The notes under the pieces are model-generated. The model had not been told where the DNA came from, did no database searches, and saw only the letters and a list, made by a program, of their open reading frames with translations. This document shows, piece by piece, positions 48,134 through 58,021 of a stretch of DNA of 64,000 nucleotides. Source of the DNA: Nephthysia sp036513515 (GTDB lineage: Bacteria; Chloroflexota; Dormibacteria; Dormibacterales; Dormibacteraceae). The translations under genes were made by a program, and so were the position numbers. Location: NCBI GenBank assembly GCA_036513515.1, contig DATBYW010000079.1, positions 10,891-74,890 of the forward strand. The letters run 5' to 3'. The first letter of the stretch is position 1. Every line of letters begins with the position of its first letter.

Positions 48134-49993
48134 GTGAGCCAGACCGTGGAGACGTTCTCCATGCCCACTCGTGCGTCAGTCGACGCGTCCCCCGAAAGCG
48201 TCATCGGTTCGACAGTTCCCGAGCTCGTGGAACAGCTCGCCGCGGCCCATCCCGATGCGGTTGCCGTCACCGACCCGGAGATGTCGCTCAGCTACAGCGA
48301 CCTGGACCGCTGGGCAGCCTCCGTCGCCCGCGTCCTCCGCGCTCGCGGCGTCGACCGCGAGGTCGTCGTCGGTGTCTTCCTCCCGCGCTCGGCGCGGTTG
48401 GTGGCGGGAGCGCTCGGCATCATGAGGGCCGGGGGCGCATACCTGCCGCTGGACCCCGACTATCCGGCTGACCGAGTCGCCTTCATGCTCGAGGACGCCG
48501 GCTGCCCGGTCGTCCTCACGACACAGGACCTGGCGGCCCGGCTGCCCCAGGGCCCATGGCAGCCGATGGTGCTGACCTCGATCGCGCCCGCCGGGCGGAT
48601 GGAACCGGCTCCCCCGGTACATCGCCCCTCGGCGGACGACCTGGCCTACGTCATCTACACGTCCGGTTCGACCGGGCGTCCGAAGGGCGTGGAGGTCACC
48701 CATCGAGGTCTCCTCAACCTCTGTGCCTGGCACCGCAACGCTTTCGAGATCACAGCCCGGGACAGGGGCACTCAGGCCATCAGCCCGGCCTTCGATCCGG
48801 CGGTCAACGAGCTCTGGCCCTACCTGAGCTCAGGCGCCAGCGTCCATGTGCCACCCGATGAGGTCCGGCTCTCAGCCGACCGGATGCGCGACTGGCTGGT
48901 CGAGAACCGCATCACCAGCGCTTTCCTGCCCACGGTCCTGGCGGAGGCCATCCTGGATCAGGAGTGGCCCGCCGGCACCGCCCTGCGCTACCTGCACACG
49001 GGCGGCGACGTCCTGCACCGCTTCACCCCGGCCGGCCTGCCCTTCGACCTGGTCAACAACTACGGCCCGACCGAGAACACCGTCGTCACCAGCTCGGGCG
49101 TTGTGCCCCGGGAGCTGCGAGGTGATCGCCTGCCCACGATCGGGCGTCCGATCCCCGGCGTGTACGTGCGAGTGCTCGACGAGGAGTTCCAGCCTGTCCC
49201 CGAGGGCCAGGTGGGTGAGCTCTTCGTAGGCGGCGCCAGCCTGGCCCGTGGCTACCGCAACCGGCCGGACCTCACCGCCGAGCGCTTCATCGCAGACCGT
49301 TACGCCGATCGCCCCGAGGCGCGGCTCTACCGGACCGGTGACCTCGTGCGGATGCGCCGGGATGGCGAGATCGAGTTCCTCGGCCGGCTCGACAACCAGG
49401 TCAAGATCCGCGGCAGTCGGGTCGAGCTGGACGAAGTCGTGGCGGTCCTGGACGAGCATCCCCTCGTCCGCTCCGCGGTCCTGACCGTGAGCGAAGATGG
49501 GAACGAGCGGCGGCTCAACGCCTACGTCGTCCCCATCGAGGGCACGCGTCCGCCCGCCGCCGAGCTTCGGTCCTTCCTTGAAGAGCGGCTTCCCGCCTTC
49601 ATGATCCCCGCCACCTTCACGCATATAGAGTCGCTCCCGCTGACCGTCAACGGGAAGCTCGATCGCGAAGCACTACCGGAACCGCGAGTTGCCTCGGAAG
49701 GAGAGCTCGCACCCCCCCGGACCCCCGTCGAGGAGAGATTGGTTGAGATCGTGGCCGGCCTGCTCGAGCTCGAGCAGGTCGGCATCGACCAGGACTTCTT
49801 CCTTCTCGGGGGCCACTCCCTGCTGGCTACCCAGATCATCGCCCGCATCCGCGAGGACTACGGGGTCGAGGTCCCGCTTCGGAACCTCTTCAACGCCCGC
49901 ACGATCGAAGGCATCTCCACCCTCGTGGAGGGGCTGCTGATCGCCCGGCTGGAGACGATGAGCGAAGAGGAGGCCAAGGGGCTCCTCCTATGA
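48134..49993 (+). CDS. Nonribosomal peptide synthetase, adenylation-thiolation (loading) module
   Basis: About 619 residues with A and T domains only. The adenylation core has A3 (YTSGSTGRPKGVEV, ~174), A4 (ISPAFDPAVNELW), A5 (NNYGPTENTV), A7/A8 (YRTGDLVRM, then GRLDNQVKIRGSRVE) and A10 (NGKLDREALP). The thiolation site is GGHSLLATQ (Ser ~562), ready for phosphopantetheine. By-eye specificity residues start D-P-N-F; I cannot match them to a known amino acid. Lacking C and TE domains it should activate the first residue. GTG start. Its ATGA overlap with the P450 gene suggests that the tethered amino acid is the P450 substrate. Confidence 0.92.
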   Translation: MSQTVETFSMPTRASVDASPESVIGSTVPELVEQLAAAHPDAVAVTDPEMSLSYSDLDRWAASVARVLRARGVDREVVVGVFLPRSARLVAGALGIMRAGGAYLPLDPDYPADRVAFMLEDAGCPVVLTTQDLAARLPQGPWQPMVLTSIAPAGRMEPAPPVHRPSADDLAYVIYTSGSTGRPKGVEVTHRGLLNLCAWHRNAFEITARDRGTQAISPAFDPAVNELWPYLSSGASVHVPPDEVRLSADRMRDWLVENRITSAFLPTVLAEAILDQEWPAGTALRYLHTGGDVLHRFTPAGLPFDLVNNYGPTENTVVTSSGVVPRELRGDRLPTIGRPIPGVYVRVLDEEFQPVPEGQVGELFVGGASLARGYRNRPDLTAERFIADRYADRPEARLYRTGDLVRMRRDGEIEFLGRLDNQVKIRGSRVELDEVVAVLDEHPLVRSAVLTVSEDGNERRLNAYVVPIEGTRPPAAELRSFLEERLPAFMIPATFTHIESLPLTVNGKLDREALPEPRVASEGELAPPRTPVEERLVEIVAGLLELEQVGIDQDFFLLGGHSLLATQIIARIREDYGVEVPLRNLFNARTIEGISTLVEGLLIARLETMSEEEAKGLLL

Positions 49994-51204
49994 AGTCCGC
50001 CACCGAGCTGAGCCTCAACCGCCTCTTCGAGCCAGAGGTGCTGGGCGACCCCTACCCCCTCTACGACCTGCTGCGCAGCGAGGACCCGGTCCACTGGGAT
50101 CCCTACCTCCGAGGTTGGGTGGTCACGCGCTACGACGACGTCGTTCACGCCCTGCAGCGCTACTCGGCCACCCTCAAGCACACGCCCGAGGAGCTGAGCG
50201 CGATGGGGATGGAAGACATGGCTCCGATCCTGACCGTGATGGTTCGGCAGATGCGCTTCCTAGACCCCTCGGTCCACATGCGCGTCCGCACCCTGGCCTC
50301 CCGCGCCTTCACACCTCGGCGTGTGGAGCAGCTCGAGAGCCACATCCAGGAGATCGTCGACGGACTCCTGGACGAGGCGCAGGAGCGGGGCGGGATGGAC
50401 GTCATCGCCGACCTCGGCCGGCCGCTGCCGTCCATCGTGATGGCGGAGCTGCTCGGGGTGCCGGTCGAGGACTGGCCCCTCCTGATCCGGTGGGCTGCCG
50501 ACTTCGGCAGCGTCCTCGGCAACTTCCAGTACAACCCGGATCGGGTGGCCGCCGTGCGGCGCTCCCTGGACGAGATGTCCGCCTACTTCGGCGATCAGGT
50601 CCGGCGCCAGGCGGAGAGTCCCCGCGAAGGCCTGGTGGACGCCTTCGCGAGGGCCGACGCCAAGGGCGACCGGCTGACCGAGGAGGAGATCGTCGCCAAC
50701 CTGATCCTGTGCACGGCGGGCGGCCTCGAGGCCCCCACCAACCTGATCGGGAACGGGATTCTCACCCTCCTTCGCAACCCCGACCAGCTCGCGGTGCTGA
50801 GGGATGACCCCTCGTTGGGCGCCTCCGCCGTGGAGGAACTGCTCCGCTACGAGAGCCCGAGCCAGCACACCATCCGCACCGCGCAAGAGGACACCGAGCT
50901 CGGTGGCCGCACGATCGGCGCCGGCCAGTCGGTCATCACCATGCTTGGCGCCGCCAACCGCGACCCGGAGCACTTCCCTGAGCCGGACCGCCTGGACCTC
51001 CGCCGGCAGGACAACCGGCACGTGGCCTTCGGCTGGGGTGCGCACTTCTGCTTCGGCGCGCCGCTGGCTCGGCTGCAGGGTCGCGTCACCTTCCGGACGC
51101 TGCTGCGCCGGATGCCGCGACTCCGCATGAACCCCGACACCCCGCTCGCCTGGCGCGACAACCTCGGTTTTCGCGGCCTTTCAGCCCTACCGGTGACCTT
51201 CTGA
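49990..51204 (+). CDS. Cytochrome P450
   Basis: A 404-residue soluble bacterial P450. The haem loop is FGWGAHFCFGAPLAR with Cys ~354; the K-helix ExxR is 'EELLRYES'; the I-helix reads 'CTAGGLEAPT', so the usual acid is Glu and the following Thr-Thr is replaced by Ala-Pro-Thr. The gene overlaps the A-T NRPS (ATGA) before it and the C-A-T-TE gene (TGATGA) after it. P450s placed like this often hydroxylate the beta carbon of a carrier-bound amino acid (NikQ/OxyD-type), or cross-link side chains; which applies here cannot be decided from sequence. Redox partners are not in the window. Confidence 0.92.
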   Translation: MKSATELSLNRLFEPEVLGDPYPLYDLLRSEDPVHWDPYLRGWVVTRYDDVVHALQRYSATLKHTPEELSAMGMEDMAPILTVMVRQMRFLDPSVHMRVRTLASRAFTPRRVEQLESHIQEIVDGLLDEAQERGGMDVIADLGRPLPSIVMAELLGVPVEDWPLLIRWAADFGSVLGNFQYNPDRVAAVRRSLDEMSAYFGDQVRRQAESPREGLVDAFARADAKGDRLTEEEIVANLILCTAGGLEAPTNLIGNGILTLLRNPDQLAVLRDDPSLGASAVEELLRYESPSQHTIRTAQEDTELGGRTIGAGQSVITMLGAANRDPEHFPEPDRLDLRRQDNRHVAFGWGAHFCFGAPLARLQGRVTFRTLLRRMPRLRMNPDTPLAWRDNLGFRGLSALPVTF

Positions 51205-54200
51205 TGAAAGACCTCCAGACCCCTGACACGCTCGAGCTCTCACCCGCCAAGCGGGCGCTGCTCGAAAAGCAGCTGCACCGGCAGCTCAAGTCCCCCGGCA
51301 CGCGTCCGGCGATCCCGGTCCGCGACGCGGGCGTCCCCACGCCGGCCTCGTACGGCCAGGAGCAGCTCTGGTTCCTTTCCCAGCTGGTCCCGGGGACCAC
51401 TGCCTACAACGAGTCGATGGCCATACAGTGCCCGCCGAACCTCGACGTGGAGGCGCTGCAGCGCGCCTTCAACGAGGTCCTGCGGCGGCACGAGGCGTGG
51501 CGCACAGTCTTCCGAGAGGACGGCGGCCGCCTGCTGCAGGTGGTGCTGCCTCCCCAGGTCCATCGCCTGCCGCAGGTCGACCTGGCCGGGCTGCCCGCCG
51601 ATGAGCGGGGGGTGGAGGCTAGGCGTCTGGCCGAACAGGACGCCCGCCGGCCGTTCGACCTCGGGGTCGGCCCGCTCTGGCGGGCGACTCTCTTCGACCT
51701 CGGCGGCCTCGGACATCGCCTGCACCTGACCCTGCACCACGCCATCTTCGACGGCGTATCGGTGGACCAGTTGCTGGTGGCGGAGCTCACCACGCTCTAC
51801 GAGGCTTTCAGCCAGGGCAGGACCTCCCCGCTCGCCGAGCTTCCGATCCAGTACCCCGACTATGCGATCTGGCAGCGGAACTGGTCCGAAGGACCCGAGG
51901 CGCAGGCGCAGCTCGACAGCCTTCGCGAGCAGCTGCGCGGCCTTCCCACTCTTCAGCTGCCCACCGATCGTCCCCGGGCCTCGATGCAGACCTTCCGCGG
52001 CGGCTACCTGCCGGTCGCGGTCTCGCGTCAGGCTGCTGACGGTCTCAGGCGGCTCGGCCGCGAAGAGGGCGCAACGCTCTTCATGGGAGCCGTGGCCGCG
52101 TTCAAGGTGGTGCTGCACAGGTACAGCGGCCAGGACGACCTGGTCGTGGGCACCGTGAGCTCCGGCCGCAAGCTGCCCGAGCTGGACGGCATGCTCGGCT
52201 ACCTCCAGAACAGCGTGCCGCTTCGCACAGACCTCTCGGGCGACCCCAGCTTCCGCGCTCTGCTCGGTCGCGTGCGCGAGGTGGCTCTGACGGCGCTGGC
52301 GAACGACGACCTGCCGTTCGAGCGTCTGGTTCAGGAGCTGCAGCCGCAGCGGGATCCAAGCCGCAATCCGCTCTTCGACGTCCTCTTCACGCTGCAGCCG
52401 CCGGTGCCGCAGCTGCCGGCCGGTTGGGACGTCCTCCCCAACGCCGTCGACAACGGGGCGGCGAAGCTCGACCTTTCGGTGGAGCTCATCGAGCGGCAGG
52501 GCGGCCTCGCCGGCCGCCTGACCTACAACAGCGACCTCTTCGAGGGCGAGACCATCGAGCGCCTGGCGGGGCACTTCCAGACCCTGCTGGAAGCGGCAGT
52601 CGCCGATCCGGAGCGGCCGATCTCCCAGCTGCCCATGCTGACCGAGGCGGAGACCGCCCGGCTTGACGCCTGGAACTCGAACCAGGCGGAGATCCCCGCG
52701 GTCTCCCTCGACCAGCTGGTGGAGCGCCAGGCCGCGGACCGCCCCGACGCGGTGGCCGCCGAGTTCGAGGACTCGCAGCTCAGCTACCGCGAGCTCGACG
52801 AGCGCGCCAACCGGCTCGCCCACCGCCTCCGTGACCTGGGTGCCGAGACCGACCGGCCGGTCGCGATCTGCCTGGAGCGGGGCCTGGAGATGGTGGTCGC
52901 GGTGCTGGCCACCCTCAAGGCCGGCGCGCCCTACCTGCCCCTCGACCCCAACCATCCTCACGATCGCCTGGCGTTGATGATCGAGGACTCCCAGACCGGC
53001 ATCGTGGTGACACAGTCGGATCTGATCGCCTCCCTCCCCTTTGCGGGGTCCGAGCAAAACCCAGCCGTCCAGACGCTGTGCCTGGACGAAGAGGAGGAGC
53101 TGCTGTCCCGCCTTCCAGAATCCCGGCCCGACGGCGTGGCGTCGCCCGACGACCTCGCCTACGTGATCTACACCTCAGGGTCCACAGGCAGGCCGAAGGG
53201 CGTCCAGGTGCCGCACCGCGGCGTCGTCAACGTGGTCGAGACGTTCGCCTCGACCCTCGACTTCGGCCGCGAAGACGTTCTGCTCGCGGTCACCACGCTT
53301 TCCTTCGACATCTCCGTCCTCGAGCTCTTCCTGCCGCTGGCGACCGGCGGCCGGCTGCTGATAGGCGGTCAACGAGCCGCCTCTGATCCCGAGGAGCTGG
53401 CCGAGCTGATCAGCCGCTCCGGTGCCACCCTGCTTCAGGCCACTCCCAGCAGCTGGCGGCTGCTCATCGAAAGCGGCTGGAAGGGAGCCCCCGGTCTGCG
53501 TGCCCTCAGCGGCGGAGAGCCGCTGCCCCTCGACCTGGCGGATCGGCTGCTCGAGCGCTGCCAGGCGGTCTGGAACGGCTACGGTCCGACCGAGACCACT
53601 ATCTACTCGACCCTCGCGAAGGTCGAGAGGGGAGAGCGGATCACCATCGGCCGCCCGATCCCCAACACCAGTCTCCACGTGGTCGACCGGAATGGAAGCC
53701 GGCTGCCGCTCGGCGTCCCCGGTGAGCTCTGGATCGGCGGCGCCGGCGTCACCCGGGGATACCTGGGACGGCCGGAGCTGACCGCCGAGCGTTTCATCCA
53801 GGATCCGTTCGCCGCGGGAGTCGGCGAACGCCTCTACCGGACCGGGGACCTGGTCCGAATGCTCGCCGGCGGCGAGGTCGAGCACCTGGGCCGCATCGAC
53901 CAGCAGGTCAAGGTGCGCGGCTACCGCATCGAACCCGGTGAGATCGAAGCCGCGCTGCTCGAAGATCCCGCGATCCGCGAGACGGTGGTGGTCAGCCACG
54001 AGTTCTCGCCCGGCGACCCTCGCCTGGCGGCGTACCTGGTATCCGCCGAAGGCGCGGCGCCGGACACCGACCAGCTGCGCGCCCGGCTTCGCACGCGGCT
54101 TCCGGACTACATGGTGCCCTCCGCCTTCTTGAGCCTGGACGCGCTTCCGCGCACGCCCAACGGCAAGCTCGACCGCGGCTCGCTCCCCGAGCCGCGCTCC

Positions 54201-56135
54201 AGTCAGCAGCCGGCGGCTGGAGAGAGACCACGTTCGCAGGTCGAGTCGGATCTGACCGAAATCTGGGCGGATGTCCTGGGTCTGAAAGAGGTGAGCAGGC
54301 AGGACGACTTCTTCGCACTCGGCGGCCACTCGCTGCTCGCGGTGCGGCTGATGGCCGAGGTGGGCAGGCGGTTCGACCGCTCGGTGCCGCTCTCGGCGAT
54401 CTTCCAGCAGGGCTCCACCATCGCCGGGCTGGCGAGCCTGCTCGAGGAGTCCGAGGCACCGGCGGCGCCGGTCTCACCGGCCTCCCCGCTGGTGGTCCCC
54501 GTCCGCACGGCCGGGTCGATGGCGACGCTCTTCGTGATCCAGCCGGACCAGAACGGGCTGCTGGCGCTCCGCCACTTTCTGAACCGCCTCGACGAGGACC
54601 AGCCGGTCACGGCGATCGTGCCTCGCACCGAAGAGGGGAGGTTCGACGCCCGGAGGAGCCTGGACTCCATGGCCGGCGAGCTGCTGCACGCTCTCCGCGC
54701 TGAGCAGCCGCACGGACCCTACAGGCTCGCCGGCTTCTGCCTCGGCGGTCTGATCGCCTACGAGATCGCCTGCCGTCTCCGGGAGGAGGGAGAGGAAGTC
54801 GCCTTCCTGGGCCTGCTCGACACCATGGCGCCGGACATCTCGCTCCGCCTGATCGAAGATTCCGGCACCCTCCGAGGCCGGCTCCGCGAGAAGCTGATGA
54901 CGGATCCCCGGCGCTGGCCGGCAGCGCTCCGTGCCCGGCTTCGCCGCATCCTCCGACTGGGCGGCGGCGCCTCCCAGGAGACCGCCGCCGTCGACCTGGA
55001 GGGAGCTGCTTCGGCTATCAAGGATCACCGGATGCGCTCCTGCGACGCACCTCTCACGGTCATCGGCAGCCACTGGTACCAGCGCTGGGCCCGCGAAGCG
55101 TCGCTCGGTTGGCGCCGCCTTCACGCCGGCCAGATCGGCGTCGAGATTGTGCGCGGCGACCACAACTCGGTGCTCCAGGAGCCTCACGTCAACGAGCTCG
55201 CCGCCCGCTTCACGACCCGCCTCGAGGCGGTCCTACCGGACTCCGGCCGCGGTGGCGCCGGAGGCCCCGGCCGCCCGGCGGGAACCGGGCTTGCCGTTCC
55301 GGGAGGCTCGCTTCTGAGGCCTGCCTCCGCCTCCGAGGCGGTTGCGAGCTACCGCGTCAGCGTCGTCATACCGGCGCGCAACGAAGCGGCAAACCTGCCC
55401 CACGTCCTGCCCCGCATCCCGCACTGGGTGGATGAGCTGATCCTGGTCGACGGCAACTCGACGGACGACACAGTGCGAGTCGCCCGCGAGCTCTGGCCAG
55501 GCATCACGACGATCCGCCAGAACGGCAAGGGGAAGGGCGATGCCCTCTGCCAGGGATTCGAGGCCGCCACCGGCGACATCGTCGTGGCCCTGGACGCGGA
55601 CGGATCGACGGACCCGGCGGAGATCCCGCTCTTCGTGGGCGCCCTCCAGGGCGGCGCGGACTTCGTGAGGGGCTCGCGCTACATCCAGGGCGGCGGCAGC
55701 GCCGACCTCTCGCTCTTCCGCTCGCTGGGCAACCTGGCGCTCACCACAGTGGTGCGGCTCCTCTACCGGAACCGCTTCTCCGACCTCTGCTACGGCTACA
55801 CGGCCTTCTGGCGGCGGGTGCTGCCAGTCCTGCAGCCGGAGGCGCCGGGCTTCGAAATCGAGGCACAGCTGAACACTCGGGCACTGGCCCGCGGTCTCAA
55901 GGTCTTCGAGGTACCGAGCTTCGAGCGCGTACGGATAACCGGAAGCAGCAGCCTGCGCGCGGTGCCGGACGGCTGGCGGGTACTGAAGACGGTCCTCGCC
56001 GAGCGCCTTCGCCGCGACCCGCGCCGGGGCCAGCCTTCGCGCGAGGTCTGGGGCCCGAGCCTGCCGCCGGCCAGGCCGCCGGCAGCACTGGCCGCCAGGA
56101 CCACGGCCTCCGCCTGGAGGGAGGAACCGTGCTGA
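51204..56135 (+). CDS. NRPS (C-A-T-TE) fused to a family 2 glycosyltransferase
   Basis: About 1643 residues. The condensation domain (~45-480) has the intact HHAIFDG (HHxxxDG). The adenylation domain (~495-1000) has YTSGSTGRPKG (~655) and 'SFDISVLELF'; by-eye specificity residues start D-I-L-Q, like glycine codes, but later positions differ. The T site is GGHSLLAVR (Ser ~1042). A type I thioesterase (~1095-1345) has 'GFCLGGL' with Cys1179 in place of the usual Ser, plus GDHNS (~1318). After a Pro/Gly linker, residues ~1384-1620 form a DPMS-like GT2: VSVVIPARNEAANL, ILVDGNSTDDT, ALDADGSTDP. The frame is open through the linker. It should join a second amino acid and release the product, and also transfer a sugar. 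Confidence 0.93.
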   Translation: MKDLQTPDTLELSPAKRALLEKQLHRQLKSPGTRPAIPVRDAGVPTPASYGQEQLWFLSQLVPGTTAYNESMAIQCPPNLDVEALQRAFNEVLRRHEAWRTVFREDGGRLLQVVLPPQVHRLPQVDLAGLPADERGVEARRLAEQDARRPFDLGVGPLWRATLFDLGGLGHRLHLTLHHAIFDGVSVDQLLVAELTTLYEAFSQGRTSPLAELPIQYPDYAIWQRNWSEGPEAQAQLDSLREQLRGLPTLQLPTDRPRASMQTFRGGYLPVAVSRQAADGLRRLGREEGATLFMGAVAAFKVVLHRYSGQDDLVVGTVSSGRKLPELDGMLGYLQNSVPLRTDLSGDPSFRALLGRVREVALTALANDDLPFERLVQELQPQRDPSRNPLFDVLFTLQPPVPQLPAGWDVLPNAVDNGAAKLDLSVELIERQGGLAGRLTYNSDLFEGETIERLAGHFQTLLEAAVADPERPISQLPMLTEAETARLDAWNSNQAEIPAVSLDQLVERQAADRPDAVAAEFEDSQLSYRELDERANRLAHRLRDLGAETDRPVAICLERGLEMVVAVLATLKAGAPYLPLDPNHPHDRLALMIEDSQTGIVVTQSDLIASLPFAGSEQNPAVQTLCLDEEEELLSRLPESRPDGVASPDDLAYVIYTSGSTGRPKGVQVPHRGVVNVVETFASTLDFGREDVLLAVTTLSFDISVLELFLPLATGGRLLIGGQRAASDPEELAELISRSGATLLQATPSSWRLLIESGWKGAPGLRALSGGEPLPLDLADRLLERCQAVWNGYGPTETTIYSTLAKVERGERITIGRPIPNTSLHVVDRNGSRLPLGVPGELWIGGAGVTRGYLGRPELTAERFIQDPFAAGVGERLYRTGDLVRMLAGGEVEHLGRIDQQVKVRGYRIEPGEIEAALLEDPAIRETVVVSHEFSPGDPRLAAYLVSAEGAAPDTDQLRARLRTRLPDYMVPSAFLSLDALPRTPNGKLDRGSLPEPRSSQQPAAGERPRSQVESDLTEIWADVLGLKEVSRQDDFFALGGHSLLAVRLMAEVGRRFDRSVPLSAIFQQGSTIAGLASLLEESEAPAAPVSPASPLVVPVRTAGSMATLFVIQPDQNGLLALRHFLNRLDEDQPVTAIVPRTEEGRFDARRSLDSMAGELLHALRAEQPHGPYRLAGFCLGGLIAYEIACRLREEGEEVAFLGLLDTMAPDISLRLIEDSGTLRGRLREKLMTDPRRWPAALRARLRRILRLGGGASQETAAVDLEGAASAIKDHRMRSCDAPLTVIGSHWYQRWAREASLGWRRLHAGQIGVEIVRGDHNSVLQEPHVNELAARFTTRLEAVLPDSGRGGAGGPGRPAGTGLAVPGGSLLRPASASEAVASYRVSVVIPARNEAANLPHVLPRIPHWVDELILVDGNSTDDTVRVARELWPGITTIRQNGKGKGDALCQGFEAATGDIVVALDADGSTDPAEIPLFVGALQGGADFVRGSRYIQGGGSADLSLFRSLGNLALTTVVRLLYRNRFSDLCYGYTAFWRRVLPVLQPEAPGFEIEAQLNTRALARGLKVFEVPSFERVRITGSSSLRAVPDGWRVLKTVLAERLRRDPRRGQPSREVWGPSLPPARPPAALAARTTASAWREEPC

Positions 56136-58021
56136 CCGGAAGGCATCTGCAGCCGGCCCTCCCCGCTCGGACCCCTGCCCATCAGGGCACCGGCACCCGA
56201 GCCAACGCGCAGACCACCGAGAAGGCTGCCGAGTGGGGCATGTTCTTCCCTCTGCTGGTGGTCGGGGCGGCGGGAGTGCTGCTCGTGGCCCTGGCGGACG
56301 GACTGGCGCGGGACTCGGTTCCCGGCGCACAGCTCCTGTTCTTCGCGGGACTGCTGGTCACCTACGTGCCGCTCGCTCTCCGGGCGCTCGCCCCGGGCGC
56401 CTCACGCCGGGAGCGGATCGCCCTGCTCGCGGCGCTGGCCGTTCTGCTCTCCCTGGTCAAGGTGCTGATGCAGCCGGCGGCGCTCACCTACTACGACGAG
56501 CTGATGCACTGGCGGAGCCTGATCGACCTGGAGCGCAGCGGCCACCTCTTCGGCCCCAACCCACTGCTCGGGATCAGCGCTTACTACCCGGGCCTGGAGT
56601 CGGCGACCGCGGCGCTGATCGGCGCCACCGGTCTTCCCGCCGTCGTGGCCGCGCAGCTGGTGGTGAGAACTGCGAAGCTGCTCATGGTCCTGGCCCTCTA
56701 CCTGTTCCTGGAGCAGGCGACCGGGACCTCCAGGAGGGCCGCGGCCGGAACGGCGGTCTATATCGCCAACCCCGGCTTCGTGTTCTTCGACAGCCAGTTC
56801 GCCTACGAGTCGATGGCACTGGGCCTGGCGGCCTTGGTCCTCTTCGTCGCCGCACGCCGATCCGGCAGTACGGCGCCCCGGCTGGGATCGCTGCTGATCG
56901 CGGCGCCGGTCGCCCTGGCGCTCGCCCTCACGCATCACGTCACCGCCCTGGCCCTGCTCGCCTTCCTCGGCGTCTGGCTCATCGCTTCAGCCCTCCTCGG
57001 CCGCTCCGGTCGTGACAACCGGGGGCTGCTGGCTCTGACGCTGGTGGTGCTGGTCGCGGACGCGCTCTGGTTCGCCGTGGCGGGGCGCCGGACGCTGGAC
57101 TACCTCTCGGGGGACCTGCTGCAGGCGGCCCAGGACGCGGCCGACCTCCTGCGGTACCGGTCAGCCAGCCGGCAACTGTTCCAGGCCTCCAATGGCCTCA
57201 CCACACCGCTCGCCTGGCAGCTCCTCGGACTGGGCTCGGCCGTCCTGGTAGTGCTCACGCTGCCGCTGGGAGCGATCGCTGCCTGGAAGCAGAGGCGCCG
57301 CCACGCCGCGATCTGGGTTCTGGCGCTCGCGGCACTGGCCTACGTGGGCACCCTGGGGCTGCACCTGGCGCCCGGTGGAGCTGGGTTCGCTGCCCGGACG
57401 TCGCCCTTCGTCTTCCTCGGCGTCGCCGGCGTCATCGCCTTCTCGATCGACCGGGTCTGGCCCGAGCGCGCCGCCGGCCGGACGCGATCGGGCCTGCTGG
57501 CGGCGTGGCTGTCAGTCGTGTTCCTGGGCGGCGTGATCGTGGGCTGGCAGCCCTCCCAGCAGCTCCCCGGACCCTACCTGGTCGGCGCCGACGGCCGCTC
57601 GGTGGACCCGGTGGGCGTCTCGGCCGCGACCTGGACCGGCGACCATCTCGGCAACCGCAACCGGTTCGTGGCCGACGTTACCAATCGCAACCTGCTCGGC
57701 AGCTACGGCTACCAGGACCCCGTCACCTACTTCAACGACGGGGTCGCCACCGCCCCCCTCGAGCTCTCACCGACGTTCTCCGACGGTGAGCTGGCGCTCC
57801 TGCGACAGGGCCAGGTCCGCTACATCCTGGTCGACCGCCGCCTTGGCACCGCCAGGCCCTTGATCGGCGTGTATTTCGAGGACGGCGAGCCCGCCACCCA
57901 GCCGGCCGGGCGCCCAATCCCGCCCTCATGGCTGGACAAGTTCGACTCCCTCCCCGGCGCCAGCCGCATCTACGACAACGGGGACATCCGCATCTACGAC
58001 CTGGGAGGTCTTCTCCGATGA
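56129..58021 (+). CDS. Polytopic membrane protein, GT-C-like, glycan assembly
   Basis: About 630 residues with about 12-13 hydrophobic helices, then a ~130-residue extracytoplasmic C-terminal domain ending in 'SRIYDNGDIRIYDLGG'. An acidic pair in the first large loop ('LTYYDELMHWRSLIDLERSGHL') stands where GT-C glycosyltransferases place their catalytic Asp/Glu, and 'ISAYYPGLESATAALIGATG' follows. This suggests a sugar transferase that uses a lipid-linked donor outside the membrane, but no family motif is conclusive. GTG 56129 overlaps the NRPS stop by 7 nt; its own stop overlaps the next start. Confidence 0.75.
   Translation: MLTGRHLQPALPARTPAHQGTGTRANAQTTEKAAEWGMFFPLLVVGAAGVLLVALADGLARDSVPGAQLLFFAGLLVTYVPLALRALAPGASRRERIALLAALAVLLSLVKVLMQPAALTYYDELMHWRSLIDLERSGHLFGPNPLLGISAYYPGLESATAALIGATGLPAVVAAQLVVRTAKLLMVLALYLFLEQATGTSRRAAAGTAVYIANPGFVFFDSQFAYESMALGLAALVLFVAARRSGSTAPRLGSLLIAAPVALALALTHHVTALALLAFLGVWLIASALLGRSGRDNRGLLALTLVVLVADALWFAVAGRRTLDYLSGDLLQAAQDAADLLRYRSASRQLFQASNGLTTPLAWQLLGLGSAVLVVLTLPLGAIAAWKQRRRHAAIWVLALAALAYVGTLGLHLAPGGAGFAARTSPFVFLGVAGVIAFSIDRVWPERAAGRTRSGLLAAWLSVVFLGGVIVGWQPSQQLPGPYLVGADGRSVDPVGVSAATWTGDHLGNRNRFVADVTNRNLLGSYGYQDPVTYFNDGVATAPLELSPTFSDGELALLRQGQVRYILVDRRLGTARPLIGVYFEDGEPATQPAGRPIPPSWLDKFDSLPGASRIYDNGDIRIYDLGGLLR

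Noticed and set aside
47712..48137. A 141-codon frame in the NRPS leader
   Set aside because: Composition is unlike the neighbouring genes and it overlaps the acetyltransferase start; no ribosome site or domain.
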